Part shown: piece by piece, positions 9,672-18,843 of the stretch
How the letters are laid out: each line of letters begins with the position of its first letter
How positions within the stretch are numbered: position 1 is the first letter of the stretch
DNA from: Pseudomonas oryzihabitans
Lineage (GTDB): Bacteria; Pseudomonadota; Gammaproteobacteria; Pseudomonadales; Pseudomonadaceae
Direction of reading: 5' to 3'
DNA: 64,000 bases
Assembly: GCF_024652905.1 (NCBI RefSeq)
Contig: NZ_CP102428.1
Location: 2,678,501 to 2,742,500 of the forward strand
Notes under the pieces: generated by a model
The model's input: only the letters and a program-made list of their open reading frames with translations
The model's database searches: none
Told to the model about the DNA's origin: nothing
Position numbers and translations under genes: made by a program

Positions 9672-9750
9672 GCCTGCGGCGCCCAGGGCCTGCCCGCCAG
9701 GGCGCGGGGGCGTTAGACTGGCGGACTTTTCTCCGTTACCCGAGGCCGTC

Positions 9751-10758
9751 ATGCCGATCCGTCACGCCATCGTCCATCTGATCGACAAGAAGCCCGACGG
9801 CCAGCCCGCGACCCTGCACGCGCGGGACGCCGAACTGGCCGACTCCCAGGCCATCGAGAATCTGCTGGCCGATCTCAACGACAGCTACAACGCCAAGCCC
9901 AACAAGGCCTGGGGCCTGTTCCACGAGGAATCCGGCGCCTATCCCTTGAGCGGCTGGCTCCATGCCTACCTGGAAGGCGAGCAGGACTTCGTCGCCTTCA
10001 GTCGCCAGGCGGTGGAGCATCTCAAGGGCCTGATGGAGAGCAGCAACCTCTCCACCGGCGGCCATGTGCTGTTCGCCCAGTACCAGCAGGGCATGACCGA
10101 CTACCTGAGCATCGCCCTGCTGCACCACAGCGAGGGGGTGACCGTCACCGAGAGCCTGGAGGTGGCCCCCGCCAAGCACCTGGACCTGGGCCAGCTGCAC
10201 CTGGCGGCGCGCATCAACCTCTCGGAATGGCGCAACAACAAGCAGTCGCGCCAGTACATCTCCTTCATTCGCGGCAAGGGTGGCAAGAAGGTCTCGGACT
10301 ACTTCCGCGACTTCATCGGCTGCCAGGAAGGCGTCGACGCCAAAGGCGAGACCCGCACCCTGCTCAAGGCCTTCAGCGACTACGTGGAAAGCGAGGACCT
10401 GCCCGAAGAAGCCGCCAAGGAAAAGACCGATACCCTGGTGGACTACGCCAGCAGCCAGGCCAAGCGCGGCGAACCCATGGCCCTGGACGCCCTTTCCGAG
10501 CTGATGGACGACCAGGCCCCGCGCGCCTTCTACGACTACATCCGCAACAAGGATTACGGCCTGGCGCCGGAGATCCCGGCGGACAAGCGCACCCTCAATC
10601 AATTCCGCCGCTTCACCGGTCGCGCCGAAGGCCTGTCGATCAGCTTCGAAGCGCACCTGCTGGGTTCGCGCATCGAATACGACGAAGGCCAGGATCTGCT
10701 GATCATTCGCGAGGTGCCGACCCAGCTCAAGGACCAGCTCAAGCGGCGTAATGACTAG
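9751..10758 (+). CDS. yejK: Nucleoid-associated protein YejK (NdpA family)
   Basis: A 335-residue nucleoid protein. The N-terminus ([17 protein letters not shown]), the [14 protein letters not shown] region and the [18 protein letters not shown] segment are typical of YejK/NdpA. An acidic middle part is followed by a basic C-terminus ending KRRND, consistent with nucleic-acid contact. The family is associated with the nucleoid in E. coli and Pseudomonas; its precise role is unclear. GAGG lies seven bases upstream of the ATG. It is probably a single-gene unit. Confidence 0.93.
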   Translation: MPIRHAIVHLIDKKPDGQPATLHARDAELADSQAIENLLADLNDSYNAKPNKAWGLFHEESGAYPLSGWLHAYLEGEQDFVAFSRQAVEHLKGLMESSNLSTGGHVLFAQYQQGMTDYLSIALLHHSEGVTVTESLEVAPAKHLDLGQLHLAARINLSEWRNNKQSRQYISFIRGKGGKKVSDYFRDFIGCQEGVDAKGETRTLLKAFSDYVESEDLPEEAAKEKTDTLVDYASSQAKRGEPMALDALSELMDDQAPRAFYDYIRNKDYGLAPEIPADKRTLNQFRRFTGRAEGLSISFEAHLLGSRIEYDEGQDLLIIREVPTQLKDQLKRRND

Positions 10759-10774
10759 CCTGAGCGCAGCGAGC

Positions 10775-10796
10775 ACGGTCATCCGCGAATGACCGT
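10775..10796. repeat. Hairpin downstream of yejK
   Basis: ACGGTCAT (10775-10782) and ATGACCGT (10789-10796) form a perfect 8-bp stem with a 6-nt loop, 16 bp after the yejK stop. No T-run follows, so it may be a REP-like or 3'-stabilising hairpin rather than an intrinsic terminator. Confidence 0.45.
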
Positions 10797-10922
10797 CGAG
10801 CCTCCTGGACACCTGGGGTTGCAAACGCGATCACCGATCGGGCGCCCCCGGCTGGACAGTGGCCGGCCAAAGGGGGCACAAGATGTCCCTTCTTTTCCTT
10901 ATCTGCCGAAAAAGTCGAAACC

Positions 10923-11360
10923 ATGAGCCAGTACCCCTTCGAACGCCGCATCGTCATCACCCTGCAATCGAACAATGAACTGACGCTCGACGCCGCCCTC
11001 GACCAGGCCGTGTCGCGCATCAAGCAGGGTGAGACCCACGGTGGCGACGAAGGCCTGGCCACCGCCTACAGCTTCCATGTGGACACCGTGGCCGAAGGCC
11101 CCTCCGGCCCGGTGGACCTCGGCGAATACCTGGGCCGCCCGGCGACCAAGGCCGAGCAGAGCGTGGTGGACGCCGGCGTGGTCCCGCGCTTCCGCCTGGG
11201 CCAGACGGTGGCCGTGCAGGTCGGCAATGGCGAACCCAAGCCCAGCAGCATCCAGGAAGTGCGCCTCTTTCCCCAGGTGGAAGGCCCCTGCTGGTTGTAC
11301 CTGGTGGAAGAGCGCGTCCATCGCGACTACCTGCCGGCGAAGAAACTGCGGGCGATCTGA
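10923..11360 (+). CDS. Conserved hypothetical protein, 145 aa
   Basis: I do not recognise this protein. It is a soluble, mildly acidic 145-residue product without a signal peptide or membrane segment. It starts MSQYPFERRIVITLQSNNEL and has an alternating hydrophobic pattern that suggests a small alpha/beta fold; the last third (VEGPCWLYLVEERVHRDYL) is rich in aromatic and charged residues. GC pattern in third codon positions matches its neighbours, which supports real coding. The ribosome site is weak. It lies alone between yejK and a repeat cluster. Confidence 0.7.
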   Translation: MSQYPFERRIVITLQSNNELTLDAALDQAVSRIKQGETHGGDEGLATAYSFHVDTVAEGPSGPVDLGEYLGRPATKAEQSVVDAGVVPRFRLGQTVAVQVGNGEPKPSSIQEVRLFPQVEGPCWLYLVEERVHRDYLPAKKLRAI

Positions 11361-11372
11361 GGCCAGCTTGGC

Positions 11373-11649
11373 GTTGGGCTTCGCTGCGCTCAGCGCCAAC
11401 CTACCGCGCCGTAGGTTGGGTTGAGACGGCTCCATCGTCGAAGTCCAATGGGCAACCCGGATGCCACGATGTTGGGCTTCGCTGCGCTCAGCGCCAACCT
11501 ACCGACTCGCAGGTTGGGTTGAGACGGTTTCATCGTCGAAGCCCAATGGGCAGACCTGAGCGCCACGATGTTGGGCTTCGCTGCGCTCAGCGCCAACCTA
11601 CTGCGCCGTAGGTTGGGCTGAGACGGCTTCATCGTCGAAGCCCAACAAG
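11373..11649. repeat. Three tandem ~98-bp palindromic repeat units
   Basis: Units begin with GTTGGGCTTCGCTGCGCTCA at 11373, 11471 and 11570, a period of 98-99 bp. Each unit starts TTGGGCTTCG, has CCAACCTAC then GTAGGTTGG in the middle, and ends CGAAGCCCAA, so each can fold into a long hairpin. The third unit is shorter, ending near 11645. This fills the gap between the two unknown genes. It resembles intergenic REP-like elements; no coding function is seen. Confidence 0.85.
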
Positions 11650-11673
11650 CAGGCCCTAGCCCAACAGCCCCAC

Positions 11674-12579
11674 TCAACCGAACGCGGCGATCTGCCGATA
11701 GAGCGACAGCGCCGGAGCAACTGTCGTGCCGGTCATCTGGGTGAGGATACTGCCATCCAGCGCGGTGTTTGCCCCTGCGCCCTGTTCGTCCGCCGGCAGC
11801 ACCGTCCACTGGGGTGCACCATCGGCACCGGTGCTGACGTTGAAGGTCGGCGCCGACAACTGGGCGGTTTCCTGAGCGGCAGCGGTCGCCACGCCGCCGG
11901 GACTCAGGCCGTCGATGAGCTGGCTGCTCAACTGATTGGGTTGCCAATCCGGCATACCGGGATTCAGCGTACCGAGGATACCGGCGTCTTCCGTGGCGGC
12001 GGGAGCCCAGTTCCAGGACGCGGCACCCTGCTCCTGCGGGGAGAGCCCGGAGAAGGCCACGTTGGCCGCATCGGTGCCACGCTGCGCGCCTTCGAAATAG
12101 GCGAGCTGACGCTCAGCCGAAGTGAAGGTGCCCGAATCGTCGCTGGCGATACGCGTCAGGCTGTCGCTGTCCAGGTTGGCGAAAGGATCCTGGGTGGAGG
12201 CGTCGGCATAGCGACTGTCGTCATGGTAATAGCTCACCAACAGGTGATTGACCGCCTGCTTCGCCAACTGGATACGGTCGGGACTGGCCCCCTCGGGCAT
12301 CTCGCCGAGCACGGCGGCGTCGGTGCCCTGGCTGCGGATCTGCTGCTGGAGGATCTGCATGAAACCGTCGAGATCGCTGTTACCGTTCGACTGGCCCGGC
12401 AACAGCCTGGCAATGAGCTGGGCGGCGGGCGACAGGTCCACCGCGACATCGGTGCCGGCTGGGGTTCCCCCCGCGCTGGCGGAGTCGGCGGCGGGTGCAC
12501 TCTGATTGCCGGTAGCGCTCGGATTGGCAGGCTGAGTCCCTGCCATTGCCGTCGAAGTCTGGCTGTCGATCGCCCTCAT
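11674..12579 (-). CDS. Hypothetical alanine/glutamine-rich protein, 301 aa
   Basis: Not recognised. The N-terminal 55 residues are low-complexity (Ala, Ser, Thr, Gly, Asn) and probably disordered. A more ordered middle follows (PAAQLIARLLPGQ, then a helical region LDGFMQILQQQIRS), and the rest is acidic with scattered tryptophans. There is no signal peptide or membrane segment, and cysteine is absent. Such composition is seen in flagellar hook-length or type III-type secreted proteins, but nothing here proves it. The ATG is preceded by GGAGGGC, which sits next to a GGCCGCC/GGCGGCC hairpin at 12593-12608 that could limit ribosome access. The gene is convergent with the 145-aa gene across the repeat cluster. 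Confidence 0.65.
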   Translation of the reverse strand: MRAIDSQTSTAMAGTQPANPSATGNQSAPAADSASAGGTPAGTDVAVDLSPAAQLIARLLPGQSNGNSDLDGFMQILQQQIRSQGTDAAVLGEMPEGASPDRIQLAKQAVNHLLVSYYHDDSRYADASTQDPFANLDSDSLTRIASDDSGTFTSAERQLAYFEGAQRGTDAANVAFSGLSPQEQGAASWNWAPAATEDAGILGTLNPGMPDWQPNQLSSQLIDGLSPGGVATAAAQETAQLSAPTFNVSTGADGAPQWTVLPADEQGAGANTALDGSILTQMTGTTVAPALSLYRQIAAFG

Positions 12580-12701
12580 GGTCGTGCCCTCCGGCCGCCC
12601 AGGCGGCCTGCCTCAGCGTCTTTATGCCACACCCGTCTTAGGTTTTACTTAAGGTCGGAACAATGACCAGAGCTAGGCGGGAAGGCTGCAGGCGACCGCC
12701 C

Positions 12702-13217
12702 CTAGGCCCGGCGCTCCCAGACCTCGCAGGCATAGGCTGGACGATCGTCCTCGGCCGCATGCTCCTGCCGCGAGACAAGCTGCCAGTCGCTCTCCTGCCA
12801 TGGGGGAAAGAAGACATCGCCTTGCGGCGCCAGGGCAACTCGGGTCAGGTAGAGGCGCTGCGCCTGGGGCAGGGCGTCGGCGAACAGCTGGGCGCCGCCG
12901 ATCAGCATGATCTCGCCTGCCTGGTGCTCAAGGGCCCAGGCCTCGGCGCGCTCGACCGCAGCGGCCAGCGAAGTCCGCACCTCGGCACCTTCGGCCACCA
13001 GATCAGTCTGACGGGAGACCACCAGATTCAGCCGACCCGGCAACGGGCGGCCCAGGGAATCCCAGGTCTTGCGACCCATGACCAGCGGCTTGCCGAGGGT
13101 CACGGCCTTGAAATATTTGAGCTCCGCCGGCAGGTGCCAGGGGAGACGATTGTCGATGCCGATGACGCCGTTGTCGGCCACGGCGACGATCAGGCTCAGG
13201 GGAAGAGAGGTTTTCAT
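12702..13217 (-). CDS. folA: Dihydrofolate reductase
   Basis: Reduces dihydrofolate to tetrahydrofolate with NADPH, in the cytoplasm. The 171-residue product has the expected N-terminal strand LSLIVAVADNGVIG, the active-site segment NRLPWHLPAELKYFK (where other bacterial enzymes have Asp, this family's conserved acidic residue falls in PAEL), the NADPH motifs MGRKTWDSLGRPLPGR and MLIGGAQLF, and the late YLTRV segment. It is divergent from the DUF2868 gene across 81 bp, which must hold both promoters. It is the likely target of trimethoprim. Confidence 0.95.
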   Translation of the reverse strand: MKTSLPLSLIVAVADNGVIGIDNRLPWHLPAELKYFKAVTLGKPLVMGRKTWDSLGRPLPGRLNLVVSRQTDLVAEGAEVRTSLAAAVERAEAWALEHQAGEIMLIGGAQLFADALPQAQRLYLTRVALAPQGDVFFPPWQESDWQLVSRQEHAAEDDRPAYACEVWERRA

Positions 13218-13298
13218 GGTGACAGAGCATAACAGAGGCGTTAACAGCCGGGGCGCCAGGGACTATCCTCGGCGTTTTTGCCGCAAGGGCACCGACGC

Positions 13299-14687
13299 GT
13301 GACCGCAACCCCCTCCCCCGCCTTCGAAGACCTCTGGCTGACCGAAGCCCTGCGCCTGACCGAGGAAGACAGCGGCCCGCTGGAAGACGCCGAAGCCAAT
13401 CGCCAGGCGCGGGCGGCCGGCGGCGCCTTCGAGACACGCCTGGTGACCCGTGCCCGGCTGCTCGGCCAGCGCGATGGCCTGCTGGCCGCGCGGCGTCGCT
13501 GGTGCCAGGGTGCGGTGCTGGCCGCCTGGCTGCTGGGCATCGTGGCGCTGTTCTGCGGCGCTGGCCTCGCCGCTGGCGCCCTGGGTGACGGCAGTCGTCC
13601 GGTCAATGTGTTCTGGGCGCTGGGCAGCCTGCTCGGCCTCAATCTGCTCAGCCTGCTGGTCTGGGCCCTTGGTCTGCTGGGCGGTGGACGGCAACTGGCC
13701 TCACCGCTGGCGCGACTCTGGTTGTGGCTCTCCGGCCGTCTGGCGCGGGATGCCCGAGCCCTGCACCTGGGGCCGGCACTGGTCGGGCTGCTCGGTCGCG
13801 CGCGGCTGCTGCCCTGGGCCCTGGGCGGCCTGGTGCACGGTCTCTGGCTGCTGATCCTCGGCAGTGCCCTGGCGACCCTGCTGGCACTACTCTCCGGGCG
13901 CAGCTATCTGTTCGTCTGGGAGACCACCCTGCTTGGCAGCGACACCTTCGTGCTGCTGACCCAGGTGCTGGGCGCCCTGCCCCAGCTGCTGGGTTTTCCC
14001 CTGCCCGATCCGGCCAGCATCGCCGCCAGCGGCGATGCGGCCAGCCCCCTGGCCGCCGCACGCCAAGCCTGGGCTGGCTGGCTGCTCGGGGTGGTGCTGG
14101 TCTATGGCCTGCTGCCACGCCTGCTGCTGACCCTGCTCTGCCTGTGGCGCTGGCAGCGCGGCCGCCAGCGGCTGCGCCTGGACGTGGAACGCCCTGGCTA
14201 CCTGCACCTGCGTGAACGCCTGCTGCCCACCAGCGAACGCCTGGGCGTGAACGACGCCGCCCCCGCGCACCTGCCCCAGCAGGACGCCAGTGGCCTCGCC
14301 CGCACCGGCGACGAGGCGCTGCTGGTGGGTCTCGAACTCACCGACCACACCTGGCCGCCACCGCTGCCCGAGGGCGTGCGTGACGCCGGCGTCCTCGACG
14401 ACGGCCAGGGCCGCCGTCATCTGCTCGAACAGCTGACCCGCTATCCGGCGCGCCGCCTGCTGATCGCCTGCGATCCCCGCCGCTCGCCGGATCGCGGTAC
14501 CCTGACGCTGTTGGCGGAATTGTCGCGCTGCGCCACCGCGACCCGCGTCTGGCTATTGCCCGCGCCCCTGGGTGGCAAGCTCGATCCGGTTCGCCTGGAC
14601 GACTGGCGCCAGGCACTGGACGCCCTGCGTCTGGCACACTGCGAGGGCGATCTCGAAGAACTGGCCTGGCTGGAGACGAATCCATGA
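13299..14687 (+). CDS. DUF2868 membrane protein
   Basis: A 462-residue inner-membrane protein of the DUF2868 family, function not known. Four hydrophobic segments can be seen: around residues 65-90, 105-130, 175-205 and 250-275, separated by arginine-rich loops. The C-terminal 170 residues are soluble and contain LLVGLELTDHTWPPPLP and a patch that may be nucleotide-like in fold, but there is no P-loop. I prefer the GTG at 13299 with GCAAGGG upstream to an in-frame TTG 21 bases earlier. Its stop overlaps the start of the GTPase gene by four bases, so the two proteins are likely made together and act together at the membrane. Confidence 0.82.
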   Translation: MTATPSPAFEDLWLTEALRLTEEDSGPLEDAEANRQARAAGGAFETRLVTRARLLGQRDGLLAARRRWCQGAVLAAWLLGIVALFCGAGLAAGALGDGSRPVNVFWALGSLLGLNLLSLLVWALGLLGGGRQLASPLARLWLWLSGRLARDARALHLGPALVGLLGRARLLPWALGGLVHGLWLLILGSALATLLALLSGRSYLFVWETTLLGSDTFVLLTQVLGALPQLLGFPLPDPASIAASGDAASPLAAARQAWAGWLLGVVLVYGLLPRLLLTLLCLWRWQRGRQRLRLDVERPGYLHLRERLLPTSERLGVNDAAPAHLPQQDASGLARTGDEALLVGLELTDHTWPPPLPEGVRDAGVLDDGQGRRHLLEQLTRYPARRLLIACDPRRSPDRGTLTLLAELSRCATATRVWLLPAPLGGKLDPVRLDDWRQALDALRLAHCEGDLEELAWLETNP

Positions 14688-16060
14688 GCGGCCCCCTGCG
14701 CCTGGCGCTGGTCGGCCATACCAATGTCGGCAAGACCTCGCTACTGCGCACCTTGACCCGCGACGTCGACTTCGGCGAGGTCTCCCATCGCCCCAGCACC
14801 ACGCGCCACGTCGAGGGTGCACGCCTGTCGGTGGATGGCGAGGCGCTGCTGGAGCTCTACGACACGCCCGGCCTGGAAGACGCCATCGCCCTGCGCGACT
14901 ACCTGGAGCAGCTGGAAAGACCCGGCGAACGCCTGGACGCCGCCACCCTGCTCGACCGTTTTCTCGACAGCGTCGAAGCCCGCCAACGCTTCGAGCAGGA
15001 AGCCAAGGTGATCCGCCAGCTGCGCGCCTCCGACGCCGGTCTCTATGTCATCGACGCCCGCGAGCCGGTGCTGGCCAAGTACCGCGACGAACTGGCGGTG
15101 CTGGCCGGCTGCGGGCGCCCGCTGGTGCCGGTGCTCAACTTCGTCGCCGCCGACGGCCACCGCGCCGACGACTGGCGCGCCACCCTGGCCCGCCTCGGCC
15201 TGCACGCCCTGGTGCGCTTCGACAGCGTCGCGCCACCGGCGGATGGCGAGGCGCGTCTCTACGAAAGCCTGGCGACCCTGCTGGAAAGTGGCCGCCCGGC
15301 CTTGCAACGGCTGATCGCCGACCATGCCGAACAGGCCCGCCGTCGCCATCAGCAGGGCGTGCGGCTGATCGCCGAATTGCTGGTGGATGCCGCCGCTGCC
15401 CGGCGCAGCGTGGCGCCCGGCGAAGCCGAGGTGAGCAACGCGACCGCCGACTTGCGCGACGCCCTGCGTAGCCGCGAACAACGCTGCGTGGAAGAACTCC
15501 TGCGGCTGTTCGGCTTTCGCCCGGGCGATGCCCATGCCAGCGACCTGCCGCTGCTGGACGGCCGCTGGGGCGACGATCTGTTCAATCCGGAAACCCTGCG
15601 CCTGCTGGGCATCCGCCTGGGCGGCGGGGTGGCGGCCGGGGCGGCGGCCGGGGTCGGCCTCGACCTGCTCGCCGGCGGCCTGACCCTGGGCGCTGCCACG
15701 GTACTGGGCGCTCTGGCTGGCGGCCTGGCACAGACCGGCGGCCACTATGGCCGACGGCTGTTCGGCAAGCTGCGTGGCGGGCGGGAGCTGTCCATCGACG
15801 ATGCCGTGCTGCGGCTGCTGGCGCTACGGCAGCGTCAGCTATTGGCGGCGCTGGAAACCCGCGGCCACGCCGCCCAGGGCGCCATCGAGGTGGCCGCGCC
15901 TGACGAGCAGCGCTGGCGCGAGGGCAAGCTGCCCGCCGCCGTGCAGGTAGCCCGGGCCCACCCGGAATGGTCGGCGCTCAATCCGCGTCCGCGCCTGCAG
16001 GCCGACGACCGCCAGACCCGCATCGACGAGATCGCCGCGGCCCTCGACGCCGAGGCCTAG
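14684..16060 (+). CDS. DUF3482 GTPase, membrane-associated
   Basis: A 458-residue Era/TrmE-like GTPase. G1 is GHTNVGKTS at residues 11-19, a threonine pair at 39-40 can serve as G2, and G3 is DTPG at 60-63. The usual NKxD (G4) is replaced by NFVAAD, so guanine specificity is uncertain. After a helical middle, a glycine/alanine-rich hydrophobic stretch at about residues 308-352 can insert into the membrane as a hairpin. The start overlaps the stop of the DUF2868 gene (ATGA). The pair is probably one functional unit, perhaps in membrane remodelling or stress, but no role is established. Confidence 0.85.
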   Translation: MSGPLRLALVGHTNVGKTSLLRTLTRDVDFGEVSHRPSTTRHVEGARLSVDGEALLELYDTPGLEDAIALRDYLEQLERPGERLDAATLLDRFLDSVEARQRFEQEAKVIRQLRASDAGLYVIDAREPVLAKYRDELAVLAGCGRPLVPVLNFVAADGHRADDWRATLARLGLHALVRFDSVAPPADGEARLYESLATLLESGRPALQRLIADHAEQARRRHQQGVRLIAELLVDAAAARRSVAPGEAEVSNATADLRDALRSREQRCVEELLRLFGFRPGDAHASDLPLLDGRWGDDLFNPETLRLLGIRLGGGVAAGAAAGVGLDLLAGGLTLGAATVLGALAGGLAQTGGHYGRRLFGKLRGGRELSIDDAVLRLLALRQRQLLAALETRGHAAQGAIEVAAPDEQRWREGKLPAAVQVARAHPEWSALNPRPRLQADDRQTRIDEIAAALDAEA

Positions 16061-16950
16061 CGGCCTTCCACTTCGGCGAGAAAGATCGCCACGGTGGCCA
16101 TGCAGGCTTCGCGTTCTTCCACGTGGGGCATGTGGCTGGAATTCTCGAAGATGCGCCAGCGCACGTCCGGGATGAGTCGATCGAAGGGCTCCACGCAGGC
16201 CGGCGTCGCTTCGTCATGGCGCCCAGAAATCAGCAGCGTCGGCACCTGGATCCGCGCCAGCCGCTCGATCACGCTCCAATCCCGCAGCCTGCCGATCACA
16301 TGGAACTCGGTGGGGCCGTTCATGGCGTGATAGACGGTGGGATCGGCGTCGATGGCGGCGAAGGTCCGCGCCACCTCGGCCGGCAGCGGCTGCACCCGGC
16401 AGACATGGCGGGCATAGAAGACCTGGCTGGCGGCGCGGTACTCCGGCGAGTCGGTCGTGCCGGCGGCCTCGTGTCGCGCCAGGGTGGCCTGCACCTCGAG
16501 CGGCAATTCGGCCCGCAGCCCTGTTGCAGCCGCGCGCCAGAGTGCCATCGACGCAGGTGAATTGGCGATGATCAGCCCCCGCAGTCCTTCAGGCTGACGC
16601 ACCCCGTGCTCGGCAGCCAGCATTCCGCCCCAGGATTGGCCGAGCAGCGCGTACTGGCCGATACCCAGGTGGCGCAGGAGGTTGTTCAGCTCGTCGAGAA
16701 ACAGCTCCACCGTCCAGAATCCCGGATCGATGCCGCGCAGGTGGGTGGAACGGCCATTGCCCAGCTGGTCGTAATGCACCACCGGCCAGCCGTGCTCGGC
16801 CAGGTCCTTGAAGCTGTCGACATAGTCATGGGTGCAACCGGGACCGCCGTGGGCCACCACCAGCGGCAACCGTCCACTGGCCAAGTCGCCGGTGACCCGG
16901 TACCAGGTCTGATGGCCTTGGAAATCGGCGTAGCCTTCTTGAACCTGCAT
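16057..16950 (-). CDS. Alpha/beta hydrolase, proline iminopeptidase-like (S33)
   Basis: A 297-residue cytoplasmic hydrolase. The oxyanion-hole motif HGGPG and the nucleophile elbow GQSWGG (serine) are those of proline iminopeptidases and L-amino-acid amidases. The catalytic aspartate is probably in [10 protein letters not shown] and the histidine in SSHMPHVEE. It may release N-terminal proline or hydrolyse amino-acid amides. There is no signal peptide. Its stop overlaps that of the convergent GTPase gene by three bases. Confidence 0.88.
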   Translation of the reverse strand: MQVQEGYADFQGHQTWYRVTGDLASGRLPLVVAHGGPGCTHDYVDSFKDLAEHGWPVVHYDQLGNGRSTHLRGIDPGFWTVELFLDELNNLLRHLGIGQYALLGQSWGGMLAAEHGVRQPEGLRGLIIANSPASMALWRAAATGLRAELPLEVQATLARHEAAGTTDSPEYRAASQVFYARHVCRVQPLPAEVARTFAAIDADPTVYHAMNGPTEFHVIGRLRDWSVIERLARIQVPTLLISGRHDEATPACVEPFDRLIPDVRWRIFENSSHMPHVEEREACMATVAIFLAEVEGR

Positions 16951-17114
16951 GGATGCCTTCCTCGTCTGGATGGGAACGGGGTCAGGCTAGCGGGTAGGTG
17001 GGCGGGGGATAACTGGGAAAAGTTGTAGGTTTGGGGAGTTTGGCTGATTCGCGGAACCAGTGGATTCCCTGTGCTGATGGTCCCTGTACGCCGGATGCCT
17101 CCTCCACGCTAGAA

Positions 17115-17567
17115 CGCCCCCTCTCCCGCTTGCGGGGGAGGGCTGGGGTGGGGGGCTCTCGCCAAGCTGATTCTCGGTGTATTAGGAAGCTTCTTATTCC
17201 GCCCCCGCCGGGCGGGTCACTTTTGCCAGACGCGGCAAAAGTAACCAAAAACGCTTGCCCTGGTCATCCGGCCCGGCGCTACGTGCCGCGTTCCCTCGCT
17301 CCGCCGTCCTTCCGGCGGGCCGGGGCCGAGGGCCAGGACGGCCCTTCGGCCCCGGCCCGCTGGAGCGGCGCTGACGTGAGGGCATCCTGCGCAAGGCGCA
17401 GGACCGGCCAATCGGGGCAAGCGTTTTTGGTTACTTTTTTGGCGACTGCAAAAAGTAACCCGCCCGGCGAGGGCGGAACAAAAGCCTACCGAGCACACCG
17501 CAAATCAGCTTGGCGACCAAGCTAACCGCCCCCACCCCAACCCTCCCCTGCAAGCAGGAGAGGGGGT
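17115..17567. repeat. Nested ~450-bp palindromic element
   Basis: Left and right halves are inverted copies. The outer arms are CCCCCTCTCCCGCTTGCGGG... at about 17117-17155 and its inverse, ending GCAGGAGAGGGGG, at about 17529-17566. Next come GCCAAGCTGATT (left) and AATCAGCTTGGC (right), then GGGCGGG with TAACCAAAAACGCTTGCCC (left) against GGGGCAAGCGTTTTTGGTTA and CCCGCCC (right), and finally inner arms around CGGGCCGGGGCCGA. Sub-hairpins also exist, for example CTTTTGCC/GGCAAAAG at about 17220-17242. No reading frame in it looks coding. It is probably a non-autonomous repeat of the kind scattered in pseudomonads. Confidence 0.8.
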
Positions 17568-17590
17568 AATCCGGTGTGCGGGATAGGTTT

Positions 17591-17645
17591 CCTACGCAAG
17601 TACAGGCTCCTGCGTAGGGTGGATGACGGCGCAGCCTCATCCACC
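17591..17645. repeat. Two adjacent hairpins downstream of the cio operon
   Basis: CCTACGCA (17591-17598) pairs with TGCGTAGG (17611-17618), and GGTGGATGA (17618-17626) pairs with TCATCCACC (17637-17645), both perfectly. They lie 15 bp beyond the last stop codon of the cio operon and could stabilise or end its transcript. The GGTGGATGA...TCATCCACC type is a familiar intergenic repeat in pseudomonads. Confidence 0.6.
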
Positions 17646-17659
17646 AACACACGGAAGGG

Positions 17660-17821
17660 TCAGTGCGACTTGAGCCCCGCCGCCGTCAGCACTAGGCGCA
17701 GCACCCAGGCCACAACGCCCAGCGCCACCAGGCTGCAGGCCCAGATGCCGGCCATCCAGGCCAGCCGCTGCCAGAGCGGCTTGTTGTCCGCCGGATTGGG
17801 TTCGCGCGAGCGGCCGACCAT
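17660..17821 (-). CDS. DUF2474 small membrane protein of the cio operon
   Basis: A 53-residue product with a basic N-terminus (MVGRSREPNPADNKPLWQRL) and one membrane helix at about residues 22-46. It matches the DUF2474 family, found after cydB/cioB genes, and is comparable in position and size to CydX, a small subunit needed for bd oxidase stability. The ATG shares one base with the cioB stop (TGATG), so it is translationally coupled. A role as accessory subunit of the oxidase is inference. Confidence 0.8.
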   Translation of the reverse strand: MVGRSREPNPADNKPLWQRLAWMAGIWACSLVALGVVAWVLRLVLTAAGLKSH

Positions 17822-18843
17822 CAGTGGTAGCCCTCCCCCGCGCGTACCTTGCCGCGGAACACGTAGTAGCCCCAGAAGGTGTACATCAGGGTGATAGGGA
17901 TGATGAACAGGGTGCCGATGAGCAGGAACAGCTGGCTCTGCGGCGGCGACGAGGCCTCCCAGATGGAAACGCCCGGCGGGATGATGTTCGGCCAGAGGCT
18001 GATGCCCAGGCCGCTGTAGCCGAGGAAGATCAGCGCCAGGGTCAGCAGGAAGGGCGCATGGTGCGAATCCTCGCGCAGGATGGCGCGCAGCAGGGCCAGG
18101 GTCACCACGCCCACCAGGATCGGTACCGGCAGGAACCAGACCAGATTGGGCATGCTGAACCAGCGGGCGGAGATGGCCGCCTGGCTCAGCGGGGTCCAGA
18201 TGCTCACCACCGCGGTGAAGGCCAGCAGCAGGAACAGCAGCGGCTTGGTCAGGCGGCGCATGGTGGCCTGCAGCGGCCCCTCGGTCTTCATGATCAGCCA
18301 GGTGCTGCCCAGCAGCGCATAGGCGGCGATGACGCCCAGGCCGCAGAACATCGAGAAGGGCGTCAGCCAGTCCAGCGGACCGCCGACATACTGGCGATTC
18401 TCCACCGGGAAGCCTTCGATGAAGGCGCCCAGGGCCACGCCCTGGCAGAAGCTGGCCAGCAGCGAGCCGAAGATGAAGGACTTGTCCCACAGGGCTTCCT
18501 TGCCTTCCTGGACCTTGAAGCGGAATTCGAAGGCCACGCCGCGGAAGATCAGGCCGATCAGCATGAAGATCAGCGGCAGGTACAGCGCCGGCAGGATCAC
18601 CGAGTAGGCCAGCGGGAAGGCGCCATAGAGCCCCGCCCCGCCGAGCACCAGCCAGGTCTCGTTGCCGTCCCAGATGGGCGCCACGGTGTTCATCATGACG
18701 TCGCGATCTTCCTTGCCCTTGACGAAGGGGAAGAGGATGCCGATGCCCAGGTCGAAGCCGTCCATGACCACGTACATCATGAGACCGAAGATGATGATGA
18801 TCGCCCAGATCAGCGGGAGGTCGATGCCAGGGATGCCGTTCAT
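17821..18843 (-). CDS. cioB: Cyanide-insensitive bd-type quinol oxidase subunit II
   Basis: A 340-residue inner-membrane protein with about eight or nine helices. The N-terminus (LPLIWAIIIIFGLMMYVVMDGFDLGIG, in part DGFDLGIGIL), the WDGNETWLV segment and the FRGVAFEFRFK motif are diagnostic of CydB/CioB. Together with subunit I it oxidises ubiquinol and reduces oxygen to water. Its start overlaps the end of cioA by four bases. Confidence 0.94.
   Translation of the reverse strand: MNGIPGIDLPLIWAIIIIFGLMMYVVMDGFDLGIGILFPFVKGKEDRDVMMNTVAPIWDGNETWLVLGGAGLYGAFPLAYSVILPALYLPLIFMLIGLIFRGVAFEFRFKVQEGKEALWDKSFIFGSLLASFCQGVALGAFIEGFPVENRQYVGGPLDWLTPFSMFCGLGVIAAYALLGSTWLIMKTEGPLQATMRRLTKPLLFLLLAFTAVVSIWTPLSQAAISARWFSMPNLVWFLPVPILVGVVTLALLRAILREDSHHAPFLLTLALIFLGYSGLGISLWPNIIPPGVSIWEASSPPQSQLFLLIGTLFIIPITLMYTFWGYYVFRGKVRAGEGYH

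Noticed and set aside
11373-11649. Tandem repeats as a possible CRISPR array
   Set aside because: Repeats of about 98 bp are contiguous with no unique spacers, and no cas genes are present.
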